DNA of 64,000 nucleotides from Kitagawia praeruptora (taxonomy: Eukaryota > Streptophyta > Magnoliopsida > Apiales > Apiaceae): the NCBI GenBank assembly GCA_037693485.1, contig CM075353.1, positions 110,256,501 to 110,320,500 on the forward strand, in the 5' to 3' direction. Of the stretch, positions 1-9,962 are shown in pieces. Positions within the stretch are counted from its first letter, which is position 1, and each line of letters begins with the position of its first letter. The notes under the pieces were generated by a model. The model was given only the letters and a program-made list of their open reading frames with translations, was not told the origin of the DNA and did no database searches. Made by a program: the position numbers and the translations under genes.

Positions 1-720
1 ATCAAGGATTTTGTGTTCAACTCTATAGTGTGCAGATTTGGGATTCCTTACAAGCTTGTTTCAGATAATGGGAAACAATTTGATAGCAAGGAGTTGCGAA
101 AGCTGTGCGAAGACTTGGGAATCAAGAAGGAATTCACAGCTGTGTATCATCCTCAGAGTAATGGGCAGACTGAAGCTATCAACAAGATAATCAAGCATAC
201 CTTGAAAACCAAGTTAGAAGAAAGCAAAGGGAATTGGCCTGAGGAACTTCCTATGGTCTTATGGTCTTATAACACAACACCAAGGACCACAACTGGGGAA
301 TCTCCTTTCATGCTGTCTTATGGATGTGAGGCAATGGTGCCGGTGGAAGTTGGAGCAGGGTCATTCCGAAGGGATTTCTATGATGAAGAATCGAATATGA
401 TAAATCAAAGGTTAAATCTTGATTTTCTAGAAGAGATGAGGGCAAATTCGCAGTTGAGGTTGGCAACTTATCAGCAGAGGGTTGCAAGGTACTATAACAA
501 GAAGGTGAAGATTCAACCTTTCAAGGTGGGTGATTTAGTTCTGCGAAAAGTTATGCCTAATACAAGAGTAGCAGCACATGGAGTTTTTGGTCCCAACTGG
601 GAAGGACCTTACAAGATCAAATCTATCATCTGGGAAGGAACTTATCATCTAGAAGACTTGGATGGCAACGTAATCCCAAGAGCATGGAATGCAGAGCATT
701 TGAGAAAGTATTATCAGTAG
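1..720 (+). CDS. Ty3/gypsy integrase, C-terminal part (5' end outside window)
   Basis: The frame is open from base 1, so this is the end of a longer gag-pol polyprotein that inserts element cDNA into the chromosome. Visible core motifs are VSDNG (second catalytic Asp) and the NGQTEA segment with the catalytic Glu; the first catalytic Asp is upstream of the window. After the core comes the GPF/GPY-like module: a hydrophobic FKVGDLVLRKV strand, then GPNWEGPYKI, then YHLEDLDG, ending WNAEHLRKYY. This C-terminal pattern is typical of plant Tat/Athila-type integrases, and no chromodomain follows. No stop or frameshift is seen in this part. The stop TAG is at 718-720, followed by non-coding spacer. 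Confidence 0.93.
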   Translation: MKDFVFNSIVCRFGIPYKLVSDNGKQFDSKELRKLCEDLGIKKEFTAVYHPQSNGQTEAINKIIKHTLKTKLEESKGNWPEELPMVLWSYNTTPRTTTGESPFMLSYGCEAMVPVEVGAGSFRRDFYDEESNMINQRLNLDFLEEMRANSQLRLATYQQRVARYYNKKVKIQPFKVGDLVLRKVMPNTRVAAHGVFGPNWEGPYKIKSIIWEGTYHLEDLDGNVIPRAWNAEHLRKYYQ

Positions 721-1346
721 GGTGCGGCTTTGACCCCCTATTGTATGAAGGCTTATATTTAAGTTATAGACTAGTATAAATAAATATTCTCCTAGTCTAG
801 GGGGGTAGTACATATACGCCTTCTTTAGTTCTAGTTGAGACTTGCTGTTTTTTCCACATTTTTTAGAAGTTTATTCTCCTTAGCTCGGGGGGTAGAACAT
901 GTATACCTTCTCTTGTTCTGCTGAGATTATTTGAAGATTAATAAAGTATATCAAGACATTTTTGCAAGAATTTTGTAGACTTTTTGATTGAAGTATAAGA
1001 GGTCGTGCCCATTTCTTAGGGCGCGCCCTCAGCATGTATGAAGATTTGCTATGTAGTAATTGACAAGTAAAAGGAACCCTGAAAAGGGTAGTGCCTTAGG
1101 GCGCGCCCTCAACATGAATGAAGAATTTGTGTTATATTTCGAAAACATGAAGAAAAGGTCGCGTCCCCATCTAGGGCGCGCCCTCATTTGAAGCATTTAA
1201 CAAATAAAAGCATGAAGATAAATAATGAGCATAGCAAAAGTTCAAACGGCACTAAAAAGTTAGGAATTACAAATTGCAGGGTTTTACAAAGGACCCACAC
1301 CTTAAAAGTTAAAAGTATGTACGAAACAGATTTAAAGATTAAAAAC
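721..1346. other. Spacer after integrase with two polypurine-like boxes
   Basis: No gene is seen. Two related segments, about 790-817 and 876-903, each read CTC-CTAG/TTAG-CT then six G then TAGTAC/TAGAAC and a TATAC..CTTCT tail. Both resemble the true polypurine tract next to the 3' LTR (GGGGGGTAGT at 4611-4620). The stretch also holds three exact copies of GGCGCGCC (about 1019, 1099, 1175) and related variants. Confidence 0.6.
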
Positions 1347-3859
1347 CTAGGGCGCGTCCTTAGGGGGAGAAGAGGGGATGACTTTAGAAGGTGAAGGAGG
1401 CGCATCCTGAGCATCGTTGGGGCGAACCGTTTTAAGGGGAGATATATTTGCAGGAGGAGAGCTTTGAGTAGGGATAGCTGCAGGAGATGGTTGAATATTG
1501 TCAGTCGAGGGCGCGCCCTCAGAAGCTTCCTCTAACCCCAACTCTACTCTTTTTGCCTTAATAACTGAGGCCTGGTCAACCTTAAATTTTGCTATATCCT
1601 CGGCAGCAGCAGATCCAAATTTCTCCCAGTTATAATCGGGATCGTTAGCCAGGAAGCCAATGAGATAGAAGTTAAAACCCTTTTCAAAGTTTTCATCTTC
1701 AATGGCTTCTCTCTGTTCTTTTAGCTTGGTCTTTTCGATTTCTAGGGCACCTTGCTGGGCTCGGAGTTCCTCCACCTCTTTCTCTAATTCGTCATTTTTA
1801 GTATTCAGAAGAGTGCGGTGTATAATGGACTCATCTAGGTCATGCTTCAGATCAGCAATTCTGTCATTTTTGGCATCCAGATCTTTTTTCCATTTATTAT
1901 CATTGTCGACAATCATCTTCGAATACTTCCTATTCTCAGCTTCAAGTCTGTTGATGTGGAGTTTTTCCTTGTGAATTCTCTGGGCGCGCCCTAGAGATTG
2001 AATAAGCAATTGGGCAGATGCCCGAATCATGGACTGAGATTCCTCATCCGCATTCATGTTTTGCCAAACATCAACCTCCTTTTCTTCAACAAGGGAGGCA
2101 GCAGCAGGGCCAATTAAAGTTTCAACATATGAGGGCGCGCCCTCATATGTTGGCTTCTTGCTCCTGTCAGTGATAGGATCTTGAATATCCGCACTCCTTT
2201 TCAGAGATTCTGTGGATGGAGTAACCACGTCACTGGAATTCTTGTCCTGCACAGGGCGCGCCCTGGAGTCAGAGGTACCCGCTTGGTCATGTTTCTTCTC
2301 TTTGTCACTCTTCTTTTTGGCAGCGCCAAATCCGCGAGGAATCCTAGGAGCCATACCTGTACAAGATAAAAGAGAAGAAAGGTTAGGCCGCGCCCTGGGT
2401 AAAGAAGGCAAAGTATAAAACAAAACATCAGAAATGAAAGATAAACAGTTAGGGCGCGCCCTATCCTACATTATAATTATTACCTTCATCAGAATCAGAA
2501 TTTTCATTTTTGCTATCACTAGATGAAGAGGTGGGAACAGCAATGCCATTTCTAAATTTTTTAAATTTACAAATAGAACCAACCCTGTCGGAAAGGATTC
2601 CAACCCTTTTTAGATTTTCTTCAGTGATTAGAGTTTGGAGATTAAATTTCTCCGCTGCAACTTTTAGGATGGCTTTGGCCCGGGATGAGGCCGCGCCCTG
2701 AAGTTCTTTTTGAACTCTTCTATCTGTTTTGGTTTAAAAGAGATCAGTTAAAGTTAAAAGAAAATTGAAAAAAGAAAAAAAAAGAAAAGTGTAGGGTGCG
2801 CCCTCACTTACATGGATCTGTATTGAATTGAAGACGAACTCGAGGAACGTCCCAGATGAAGAAATAGGGTTCCTTCCATCTTTTGGTGTGGCTAATTCTT
2901 CCCTCAGAAAAACCTTTGTTATTGTGAGGTTTGTTGATTACCAGATAATAGTATCCAATGCTTGATTGACGGATGCTAAAGAAATAACTGATTTCTGGCA
3001 TGGAGGGTGCCCCAAAACCCAGGTCATGGTAGAGAATGAATAAGCCCAAGACAAGTTTATAGCTGTTGGGAGAGAGTTGGATTGGGGCTAGATCGTACCA
3101 TTCAAGGATTTCTCTGAGGAAGGGGTGTAAAGGCGCGCCCACACCTAAAGCAACGAGTTTTGGGGTAAGAACCATTCTTGGAATTCTGAAATTTCCACCA
3201 TAATTGAAAAAGTGAGGTCGGTGGTGGGAGTGAGGGATTGCCCAGAGTCCTTCTTGGCCATAGTATTTCATAGCCCATTCCACCTCATCATTGGTGGCCG
3301 TAGAAGACATGCTCACACAGGCTAATTTGCCTTGTTTCTTTCTGAGTTGGTTCTTTTCTTTTTCAGATATCTCATTGTATCTACCCCAATCAATATCAAT
3401 TTCTTCATCAAGGACTTCCCAATGTTCGAATGGGGTAGGTGATGAAGGTGGAGATGTTGGTTCAGAATTGATTACTGGTGAGATAGACGAGGCGGAAGGC
3501 GCGCCCTCAGAGGAATATGTATCAGAAGAATGCGTGTCACTGGGAGAATTGGAGTCCGGAGCATAATCATTGTCAGATGGGTCTGTGTATATGAGATTTG
3601 AAGTATTTTCAGGTATTGGTGTGGGAATTTTTTCAGGTATTTGAGTGTTAAAATGAATACCATTAAAGGAATCTTCATCGGAGAAATTCATCCTGCCTTC
3701 GTTGAAATCTTCAATAAGGCGCGCTTTGTCTTCAGGAGAAATAAACGAAAAAGGGCTCCTATAAGGTTCAGGAGATAAGGGGGGTGGCAATGGAGAATGG
3801 ATCCCTAAACTTTCGTTGAATTCCCTAAATGGGTGAAAGGGTGGAGACGCGCCCTCCAG
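1347..3859 (-). CDS. Antisense accessory gene of the gypsy element, three exons (PF04195-like domain plus coiled coil)
   Basis: Reading on the minus strand, I join exons 3859-2812, 2723-2484 and 2356-1347. Introns (2811-2724 and 2483-2357) start GTAAGTG and GTAATAA and end CAG; both junctions are phase 1. The joined length is 2298 nt, exactly 766 codons with stop. The first exon has an acidic, Ser/Pro-rich N-terminus, then a segment with HPFLREILEWYDLAPIQL and NSYKLVLGLFILYHDLG, which matches my memory of the Pfam family named putative gypsy type transposon (PF04195). The last exon has a long Lys/Glu-rich coiled coil and a Pro/Ser tail. The 5' end is not resolved: a TTGCAG acceptor precedes CTG GAG at 3859, but the nearest candidate start exon (ATG in 4011-4040) does not join in phase. 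The function of these proteins is unknown. GGCGCGCC copies are read in all three frames (EGAP, GRA, RARP). Confidence 0.78.
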
Positions 3860-4293
3860 CTGCAAAATTAAATGAAAGAAGGGACTTAGGGCGCGTCCAA
3901 GAATTAAACAAATAGAAGAATTCTTTGCAAAATTGAGATCTAGATGTCTAAGGCGTGTTCTGGGTAAAAGGCGCGCCCTAGAGTATAATGATTAACAGTA
4001 TAAGGATGTACCTAAAAGATTTTCTAAGGTATTCATTTTTATAAAAGTCCGTCGTGGTATCAGAGGAATCCAAGGCGCGCCCTGTATTAAAGGCGCGCCC
4101 TGAAAGTTGATTCACCGTGTTATTTTGACAGAAACATATTTATAAAGAAATTATTGTGGCAACTGAAGATCAAGCATGCATACATACATATATAAATACA
4201 GATAATATTGAAGAACATGAAGACAACCAAGAGTCAAATCGCAAAATCGGATAAAATGCATGGTGAAAGTACAAATTAAAGGCATCAAAACAT

Positions 4294-4450
4294 ACCTTGG
4301 AAGTTCCGGAACAAGATTTGTGGAAGAAAAACAAAGGAAACTGTCGAGATTGGCCGGATTATTGCTCGGAGGAAGAGATCGTCGGAGTCGAGTTTTTGGG
4401 AAAGAGAGAGTAGAAAAAGAGAGAAATAAAACAGAACAGGGGTATTTATA
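4294..4450 (-). promoter_or_regulatory. TATA box and 5' leader exon of the antisense accessory gene
   Basis: On the minus strand TATAAATA lies at 4450-4443. About 30 nt downstream begins a pyrimidine-rich leader of plant UTR type, ending at CCAAG followed by a donor GTATGTTTTG (exon end 4296). This suggests the antisense gene has its own RNA polymerase II promoter inside the element, just upstream (on the + strand) of the 3' LTR, and a 5'-UTR intron. Transcription start would be near 4415; this is inference from spacing only. Candidate acceptors for this intron (TTTCAG, TACAG) sit directly against GGCGCGCC copies at about 4091 and 4075. Confidence 0.6.
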
Positions 4451-4620
4451 GAGATTTAGAAAAGTAGTGGAAAACAGCTGTCGGCCACTTAAGTCGTTTA
4501 GGATTCTAAGGACGCGCCCTCTGCCAAGGCGCGCCCTGATGGAGATTTGTGAAAAATTTTGGGCTTTTCAGAAGAAATTCCATACATCATCTCTGATTTC
4601 ATATGGAATTGGGGGGTAGT

Positions 4621-5634
4621 TGTTATAGCCAAAATTCGGTTCGGGTATTTTCAAGATGGATTCGGGTCAAATATGGGTTCAATTTGGGGAATTCTAGAGT
4701 AAATTAGGGTTTTGACTTAAGTTGGAGGAATTAGGCCGCGCCCTGGCTTTCCTTATAGTTAGGGCGCGCCCTAAATGTGAAATATGGTGACAAATCTGTT
4801 CAAGTTGGTTTTCTAAGAAGACATTGAAGAAATCTCTCCTAGGATACTATTCGAATTAGGATTCTATTTAGGTGGGATTCTACTCAAGCTGGAATTCTAG
4901 AAGTTGAAGAATTCCCTCCTGTCGTATCTCAGGAGGGGGATGTCCGTCGCAGAAGGCCTCCAGGGGTTTGCCTGGATATAAGGACCCTTCTTAGACGCTA
5001 AGGGAGGCATCCGTGCGCCCTAAGGTGGAAAGATGGGAACTTTCTGGTGTGTGCTTTGGGAGCTCTGTTCCTGTAGCCAATGGGCGCGCCCTCATTGGGG
5101 AACTTTGGAGTAATCCTGCACTTTGCACCCAAAAGCTCTGGATCACCTGTCCTGCTATCTGGTGGGTGCTTCTCATTCGGGGGACAGGGATGCGTTCTGC
5201 ACTTGGGGTAAACCACGGCTATACCTGCATCCTTGAAATCAAGAAATAGCTGGTAGCGGATAGGACTAGTCCTCGACGGGGGAAGTTTCCTTATCCGTGA
5301 AGTCTTGAGATCTTGGATGAGCCTTGGGCCTTTTGTGGTTAGGCCTCATAGTAGAACATTCCGGAAGCTGGTTCGTTATCCAAGCCCATTTGGGTTTCTT
5401 GCTCTCCAAGAACTACGTCTGGCTTGATCCTCTATAAATATAGAGGTACGTAGGCAAATTGAGGGGTTGGAAGTCGAGAGCTCTGAATAGCCGCCACTAA
5501 CCCTATCAATCTCAGCCACCAATTATAAACATCCACCACACGCTACCACTTTTCTCGGCAAAGAACCACCGCAGTAGATCTTGTTTCCGGCGAAGTACCT
5601 CGAATTTTGTTGTTACCAAATTCCTCCGTCAACA
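4621..5634 (+). repeat. 3' LTR of the gypsy element
   Basis: The LTR begins TGTTATAGCC directly after a G-rich polypurine tract and ends CCGTCAACA, giving TG...CA termini and a length of 1014 bp. It has a TATAAATA at 5433-5440, the likely R-region start. The 5' LTR is outside the window, so the boundaries rest on tract position and termini, not on pairwise comparison. It contains four copies or variants of the GGCGCGCC word (about 4735, 4763, 5013, 5083). Confidence 0.75.
5433..5440 (+). promoter_or_regulatory. TATA box in gypsy 3' LTR
   Basis: TATAAATA inside the LTR, about 200 bp before its end, in the position expected for the element promoter. Confidence 0.55.
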
Positions 5635-5740
5635 ATGACTAAATTAAAAATTATTTTATTAATTTCACATGGCCAGTAATATCGTCGAAATCAAGTTTTA
5701 AGAATTCAAGATAAAATACATAGTAAATTGAACATGTAAA

Positions 5741-5743
<3 letters not shown>

Positions 5744-5824
<81 letters not shown>
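5744..5824. repeat. (AT)n microsatellite
   Basis: About 80 bp of uninterrupted AT dinucleotides, abutting the left end of a foldback MITE. A shorter TA run follows the right end of that MITE near 6200-6222, consistent with insertion into an AT repeat. Confidence 0.95.
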
Positions 5825-5827
<3 letters not shown>

Positions 5828-6200
5828 CTAGTGGTCAAATAGAAACCAATCTTAGAATAGAAACTAGAAACCAACACTAAATAAATTATATTTCATTCAT
5901 TCTAATGGCCCCGCCAGGGGCACCTTCACAAAAAGTGTTTAAAATTATTGGCTCCATCCAGCAAAAAAAAAAAAAAAAAAAAAAAATACTGTTCACGCTG
6001 ACGTCACTGCCACGTCAGCAGTGAACAGTATTTATTTTTTTTATTTTTTTTATTTTTTTTTGCTGGATGGAGCCAAGAATATTATGAACTTTTTGTATTG
6101 GGGTACCCCTAATTTGGTCATTAGATTAGCTTGAAATATTTAATTTATGTTTAGTTTCTAGTTTCTATTCTAATTTAGTTTCTATTAGAACAAGACCCTA
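5824..6200. mobile_element. Foldback MITE with long inverted repeats
   Basis: The two halves are inverted copies: the left end TAGGCTAGTGG..AATAGAAAC mirrors the right end, whose complement reads TAGGGTCTTGTTCTAATAGAAAC. Inner arms share CTAGAAAC and TTGGCTCCATCCAGCAAAAA. The centre is a GC-rich palindrome around ACTGTTCAC-GCTGACGTCA-GTGAACAGT. No coding capacity. The TA target duplication is ambiguous because the element sits in an AT repeat, so the superfamily is not assigned. Confidence 0.75.
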
Positions 6201-6376
6201 TATATATATATATATATATATAATTTTTAACAACAATTTGATACGTAAACTAATAACAAATAAATTTAAAAAATTAATGTAATTATAGATATTCGAAAGG
6301 AGTCATCCGTTGCACGGGTTCTATTATTTATAATATTACACGATACTATAAACAAATTATTAAAAAAAAAAAGTAA

Positions 6377-6404
6377 GCCCTGCTTTGCAAGGCTATAAAG
6401 CTAG
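6377..6404 (+). mobile_element. Helitron-like 3' terminus
   Basis: A 17-bp imperfect hairpin, GCCCTGCTTTGCAAGGC (6377-6393), is followed seven bases later by CTAG (6401-6404) and a T. This is the canonical arrangement of a Helitron 3' end inserted before T. I could not place the matching 5' TC terminus, so only the end is annotated. Confidence 0.45.
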
Positions 6405-6647
6405 TAAATATTATAATTAAAGAAAGAAGACTACCGGCAAAGAAAAGCTAAAAGCCTTCGTAAGAGCTCTAGCACCTGTTTGACCAACCGTAACTAGGCT
6501 AGTGGCTTATAAGGCCGTAAATATTTATGAAAGATAATTCAACTTAGAGCTTGTAAGCCATCCGCACTTACACTACCTATTTTGACATTTTTTTTAAGGG
6601 GTCCGATCTTCGACAAATGATTGCTAGGATAAACGGTGAAAAACATA

Positions 6648-7029
6648 CTCCCTCCGTCTCTTAAAACTTTTCCTATTTACTATTTCGGGTCATGCAAACA
6701 ACTTTTCCCCTTTCTATTTTAAGTCATAAAATAACAATATTTCATACCCACTACTCCTTAAAACAATATCAATAACCACTATTCCACTCACTACTTCTTA
6801 CAAATAATATTCAATACCCACTATTCCACCGACTACTCTTTAAAAATAATATTCAATATCCACTACTCCACCCACTACTTCTTAAAAACAATATTCAATA
6901 TCCACTATGACACTACTTTTTAAAAACAATATTCAATACCTACTACTCCATAAAAAAACAATATTCATTACCCACTATCTTAAAACCCGTGTTCTTAAGC
7001 AAACGAGAAAAGCCAAGAGACGGAGGGAG
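6648..7029. mobile_element. Mariner/Stowaway-type MITE
   Basis: Terminal inverted repeats CTCCCTCCGTCTCTT and its complement AAGAGACGGAGGGAG, flanked by TA on both sides (6646-6647 and 7030-7031), the Tc1/mariner target duplication. The interior is a degenerate tandem array built on CCACTA and AATATTCAATACC, with no coding potential. Confidence 0.8.
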
Positions 7030-7031
7030 TA

Positions 7032-8681
7032 TCACATAAATTTTCTACGATATTGGCATATTGCCAACCATTTTTTAAACGGTCTTATCTCCTACTTATT
7101 ATGCATAAGTGGTATGTAATGAAGGACGTACATTTTCCTTCCCAACACAACTTATTAGAGCTGGTGGTGTCACAAATGATTCGAATAAAGCAGCAAAATG
7201 CTAATACCAATGTGCCGATGATCATACGCTCCATCATGACAGCAATATTAACTTTGCTTCTTATGTCCCGATGATCATCTTTAGTAACTGCCGTGGTCTT
7301 GTCATAACAGCATCATGCTGCCCAGTGACTGCTGCCTTACATTTCTCTTACATTTTTTCCCGCACTTAGTAAGAATATGTGCGAAAAATTAGACTAGTTA
7401 ACCTTGAGAGGTTCTCAGGTCAGGAGACTGTATTAATGAGGAACTCTAGCAAGGGGGACCAATATTTGAACACTATCTGCCACAAATCTTACTAAGAACC
7501 TCTTTAAGATGAAAACAGAATAGGAAAATGCAAATATAGATGATCTTGAGTTTCAGTACCTAGAAGTTGGAATGCAAAGATCACAATTAGTGCTCAAACT
7601 GATTTTAAAGTTTTTAAGCCTAGTTCCAGAATAAATAAACATCCTAGGAGTAAAGAGTTTGGCCACACTGTCTGAAACTAGGGAACTTAAAAGGAGACTG
7701 AGCTCTGCTGTATTCCAAAAGGTTCAAGACCTTATATTAATTTTCTTAACTCCATTTCTGGCTCAACTACAAATACTTCTTTTTTACTACTTGCATACTC
7801 GTATAAACTAACAGAGTAATTTTTTGTTTGTTAGTTGTCATGTATATCTCGAATGGAGATGTCTAGATTTCCTGTATTCTACATTTCATAAAATGAGAAA
7901 AGTTACAGTCAAAATCAATGTCCCTTCTCAACTCATTTTCACGATTGTCATGTTAATTTTTTTCAGGTAAGCCAAACAGAGAGTTAGCCCTTAACCACAG
8001 TCCTGCCTCCATCACTATCATATTAAATTGTTAAGTCTTGCCGGATCTTAAGGTTTAGAAGTAATTTTTTTCTTTCTATGTGTTAATATACGAAAGCAAA
8101 GGATGATGGAAAAACAATCTATTACCAACCATATAGGAACTAAACAAAGTATTTAGAGGATATGCATATGCATTTTAGACAAATTTCTGGAACAATCGCA
8201 GAATATAAACAAAAGCATGAGTTCTGATTACTGAGACATTTTAATAAAAATTTACTAACAAGTAAAGGTTTCAAAACAAGTATTAGATAATCAATATCCA
8301 AATAAATAACTTAACAAAGTGTTTTATAGACATAAGTTGATTAATGTGATTGGTCCTGTAGAGATCTTGTAGGAACAAGCATACAATTTGTTATATTGGA
8401 CATATTCAACTGCAATGGAAGGTTAAGTTGCAGAGACAAGTAATCTACTTTTCATCTTCATCACGTGAAAGCTGAGCAGAAAACAAATATACACCAGAAA
8501 TAACTGTTAATTTTAGTATTGAATGTAGTAACTACTTGAGAAAACGCCTGGATATGACAACCTTATAATCATATTTCGCTTACGTATGAAGAATAAAAGG
8601 TTTCACTACCCAAGATTTCAAGATGGCAACAATTCAAGAGTGTTGAATATAATATGATCCAATTAAGACATCCTTCTAAAT
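7032..8681. other. Intergenic sequence, 3' flank of the receptor kinase gene
   Basis: AT-rich sequence with no gene, RNA or element that I can support. The kinase gene is transcribed toward this region, so its 3' UTR and poly(A) site should lie in the last few hundred bases before 8682; I did not identify a convincing signal. Confidence 0.5.
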
Positions 8682-9838
8682 TTATGTTGATGAAGTGGAT
8701 TCTGTTCCTGAAGGAGGGCAGAGTACCAGTTTTGTTTGAGAATTTGATGGTGAACTCGAAACTGAACACAAATATGGCTTTGGTGGCATTTCCAGGGCTG
8801 CTGTCTGCCCTTTCAACATTTCAATCACTTTGGTTATCGATGGCCTTTGTGATGGATAGATCTGTATGCACCATAATCCGACGATTACCATCTTCCTTGC
8901 AAGTTCATTTTCTTCTTCGGAAACTTCATCTGCCAAATTTAGCACATCATCATATTGGATTCGCTTGTATAGCCAACGTGGATAATATATCTCACTTGTG
9001 TGATCTGCTCGAGCATCTACATTCTTTCTTCCTCCAACCATTTCAAGAATCATCATTCCATAGCTGTACACATCAGATTTATGAGACACTTGTCCGAAAT
9101 TTCTACTAGCAACTTCGGGAGCAATATAACCAATGGTTCCTCTAGCTTGCAATAAAGATGAGACTGCACTTTCGTCTGTGGTGTATAATTTTGCGAGCCC
9201 AAAATCGGATATCTTAGGGCGAAAATCTTTGTCAAGAAGAATATTATGTGGCTTTATATCGAAATGCAGAATACGAGTGTTGCAGCCTCGGTGCAAGTAC
9301 TCTAGTCCTTGTGCAATGCCAACTGCAATGTTGAACAGTTTTTCCCATCCAAGATGTCGTCTTTCCAACAAAGGGGTTGTACCATGAATGAACTTTTCTA
9401 GAGATCCATTAGGCATAAACTCATATATAAGAGCTCTCCGTTTACCCTCATAACAAAACCCGAGGAGAGTGACAACGTTAACATGAGAAGTCCTGCCAAT
9501 GCTTGCAACTTCATTTAAGAATTCTTCTCCATTTCCTTTTGTTGCATTCAAGACCTTCACTGCCACATCACGGCCATCTGATAAGCTTCCTCGATACACC
9601 TTTCCATAACCACCTTTACCTAATTCATCTTTGAACGAATTTGTTACTTTTTTGAGTGTAGAGTACCTGTATCTTTTGGGAATCAAGGATCCATATTGCT
9701 TTATGAAGGCATCAACGTCTTTGGAGTAAGAAGATGCATTTTGAGAGAACAAAGATGAACCATGTTTAGTTTTCTTCTGGCAGTAGTAGATGAAGAGAAC
9801 CGATAGCAGAAGTATGGTACCCCCTAATACACCACCTG
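8682..9838 (-). CDS. Receptor-like kinase (LRK10L type), exon 3: membrane segment and kinase domain
   Basis: This last exon begins after a tandem CAGCAG acceptor and encodes GGVLGGTILLLSVLFIYYC (the transmembrane helix), a short basic juxtamembrane stretch, and a complete protein kinase domain. Motifs seen: glycine loop GKGGYGKVYRG, VAVKVL with the ATP-binding Lys, catalytic loop HFDIKPHNILL, DFGLAK, and IAPEV in the APE position. HFD instead of HRD makes it a non-RD kinase, as is usual for this family. It should phosphorylate Ser/Thr at the plasma membrane after ectodomain sensing. It joins in phase to the 36-nt exon at 9963-9998 and to the ectodomain exon at 17472-18294; the sum is 2016 nt. 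The closest family is LEAF RUST 10 disease-resistance-locus receptor-like kinases. Confidence 0.93.
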
Positions 9839-9962
9839 CTGCAGATAAAAGGTTTAAGATGCCTCAAGCTACACGTTTTAACATACAATATATATACATC
9901 AACATAGAAGAAATACCAAGCTACATATAAGTAATGAAAATGTTAAGGGAAGAACATACTAC

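Larger units (their letters stand above)
1..5634 (+). mobile_element. Ty3/gypsy LTR retrotransposon, Tat-type, 3' part only
   Basis: This is the 3' portion of a Ty3/gypsy element; its 5' LTR, gag, protease, RT and most of integrase lie left of the window. The visible order is integrase end (1-720), spacer (721-1346), an antisense intron-containing gene (1347 to about 4415), a purine tract of six G at 4611-4616, and the 3' LTR (4621-5634). An extra gene between integrase and 3' LTR, in antisense, is a known trait of some Tat-lineage elements such as maize Grande; assignment to Tat is from that layout and the integrase sequence. From about 1015 to 5095 the element is studded with the word GGCGCGCC. 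The bases after the LTR (ATGAC, 5635-5639) would be one copy of the target duplication; the other copy is outside the window. Confidence 0.85.

Noticed and set aside
1018..5095. GGCGCGCC copies as cloning (AscI) sites or vector contamination
   Set aside because: There are too many, they come with graded variants and natural flanks, and they lie within exons and introns of a plant retroelement.
4998..5249. Short open frames on both strands in the gypsy LTR
   Set aside because: They overlap on both strands, have no homology that I recognise, and lie in the LTR upstream of its TATA box.
6304..6320. GTTGCACGGG motif as a separate Helitron end
   Set aside because: It has no CTAG at the right distance on either strand; only the hairpin at 6377 meets the criteria.
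8654..9387. Plus-strand open frames opposite the kinase exon
   Set aside because: They are antisense shadows of the kinase coding sequence and have no recognisable domain.
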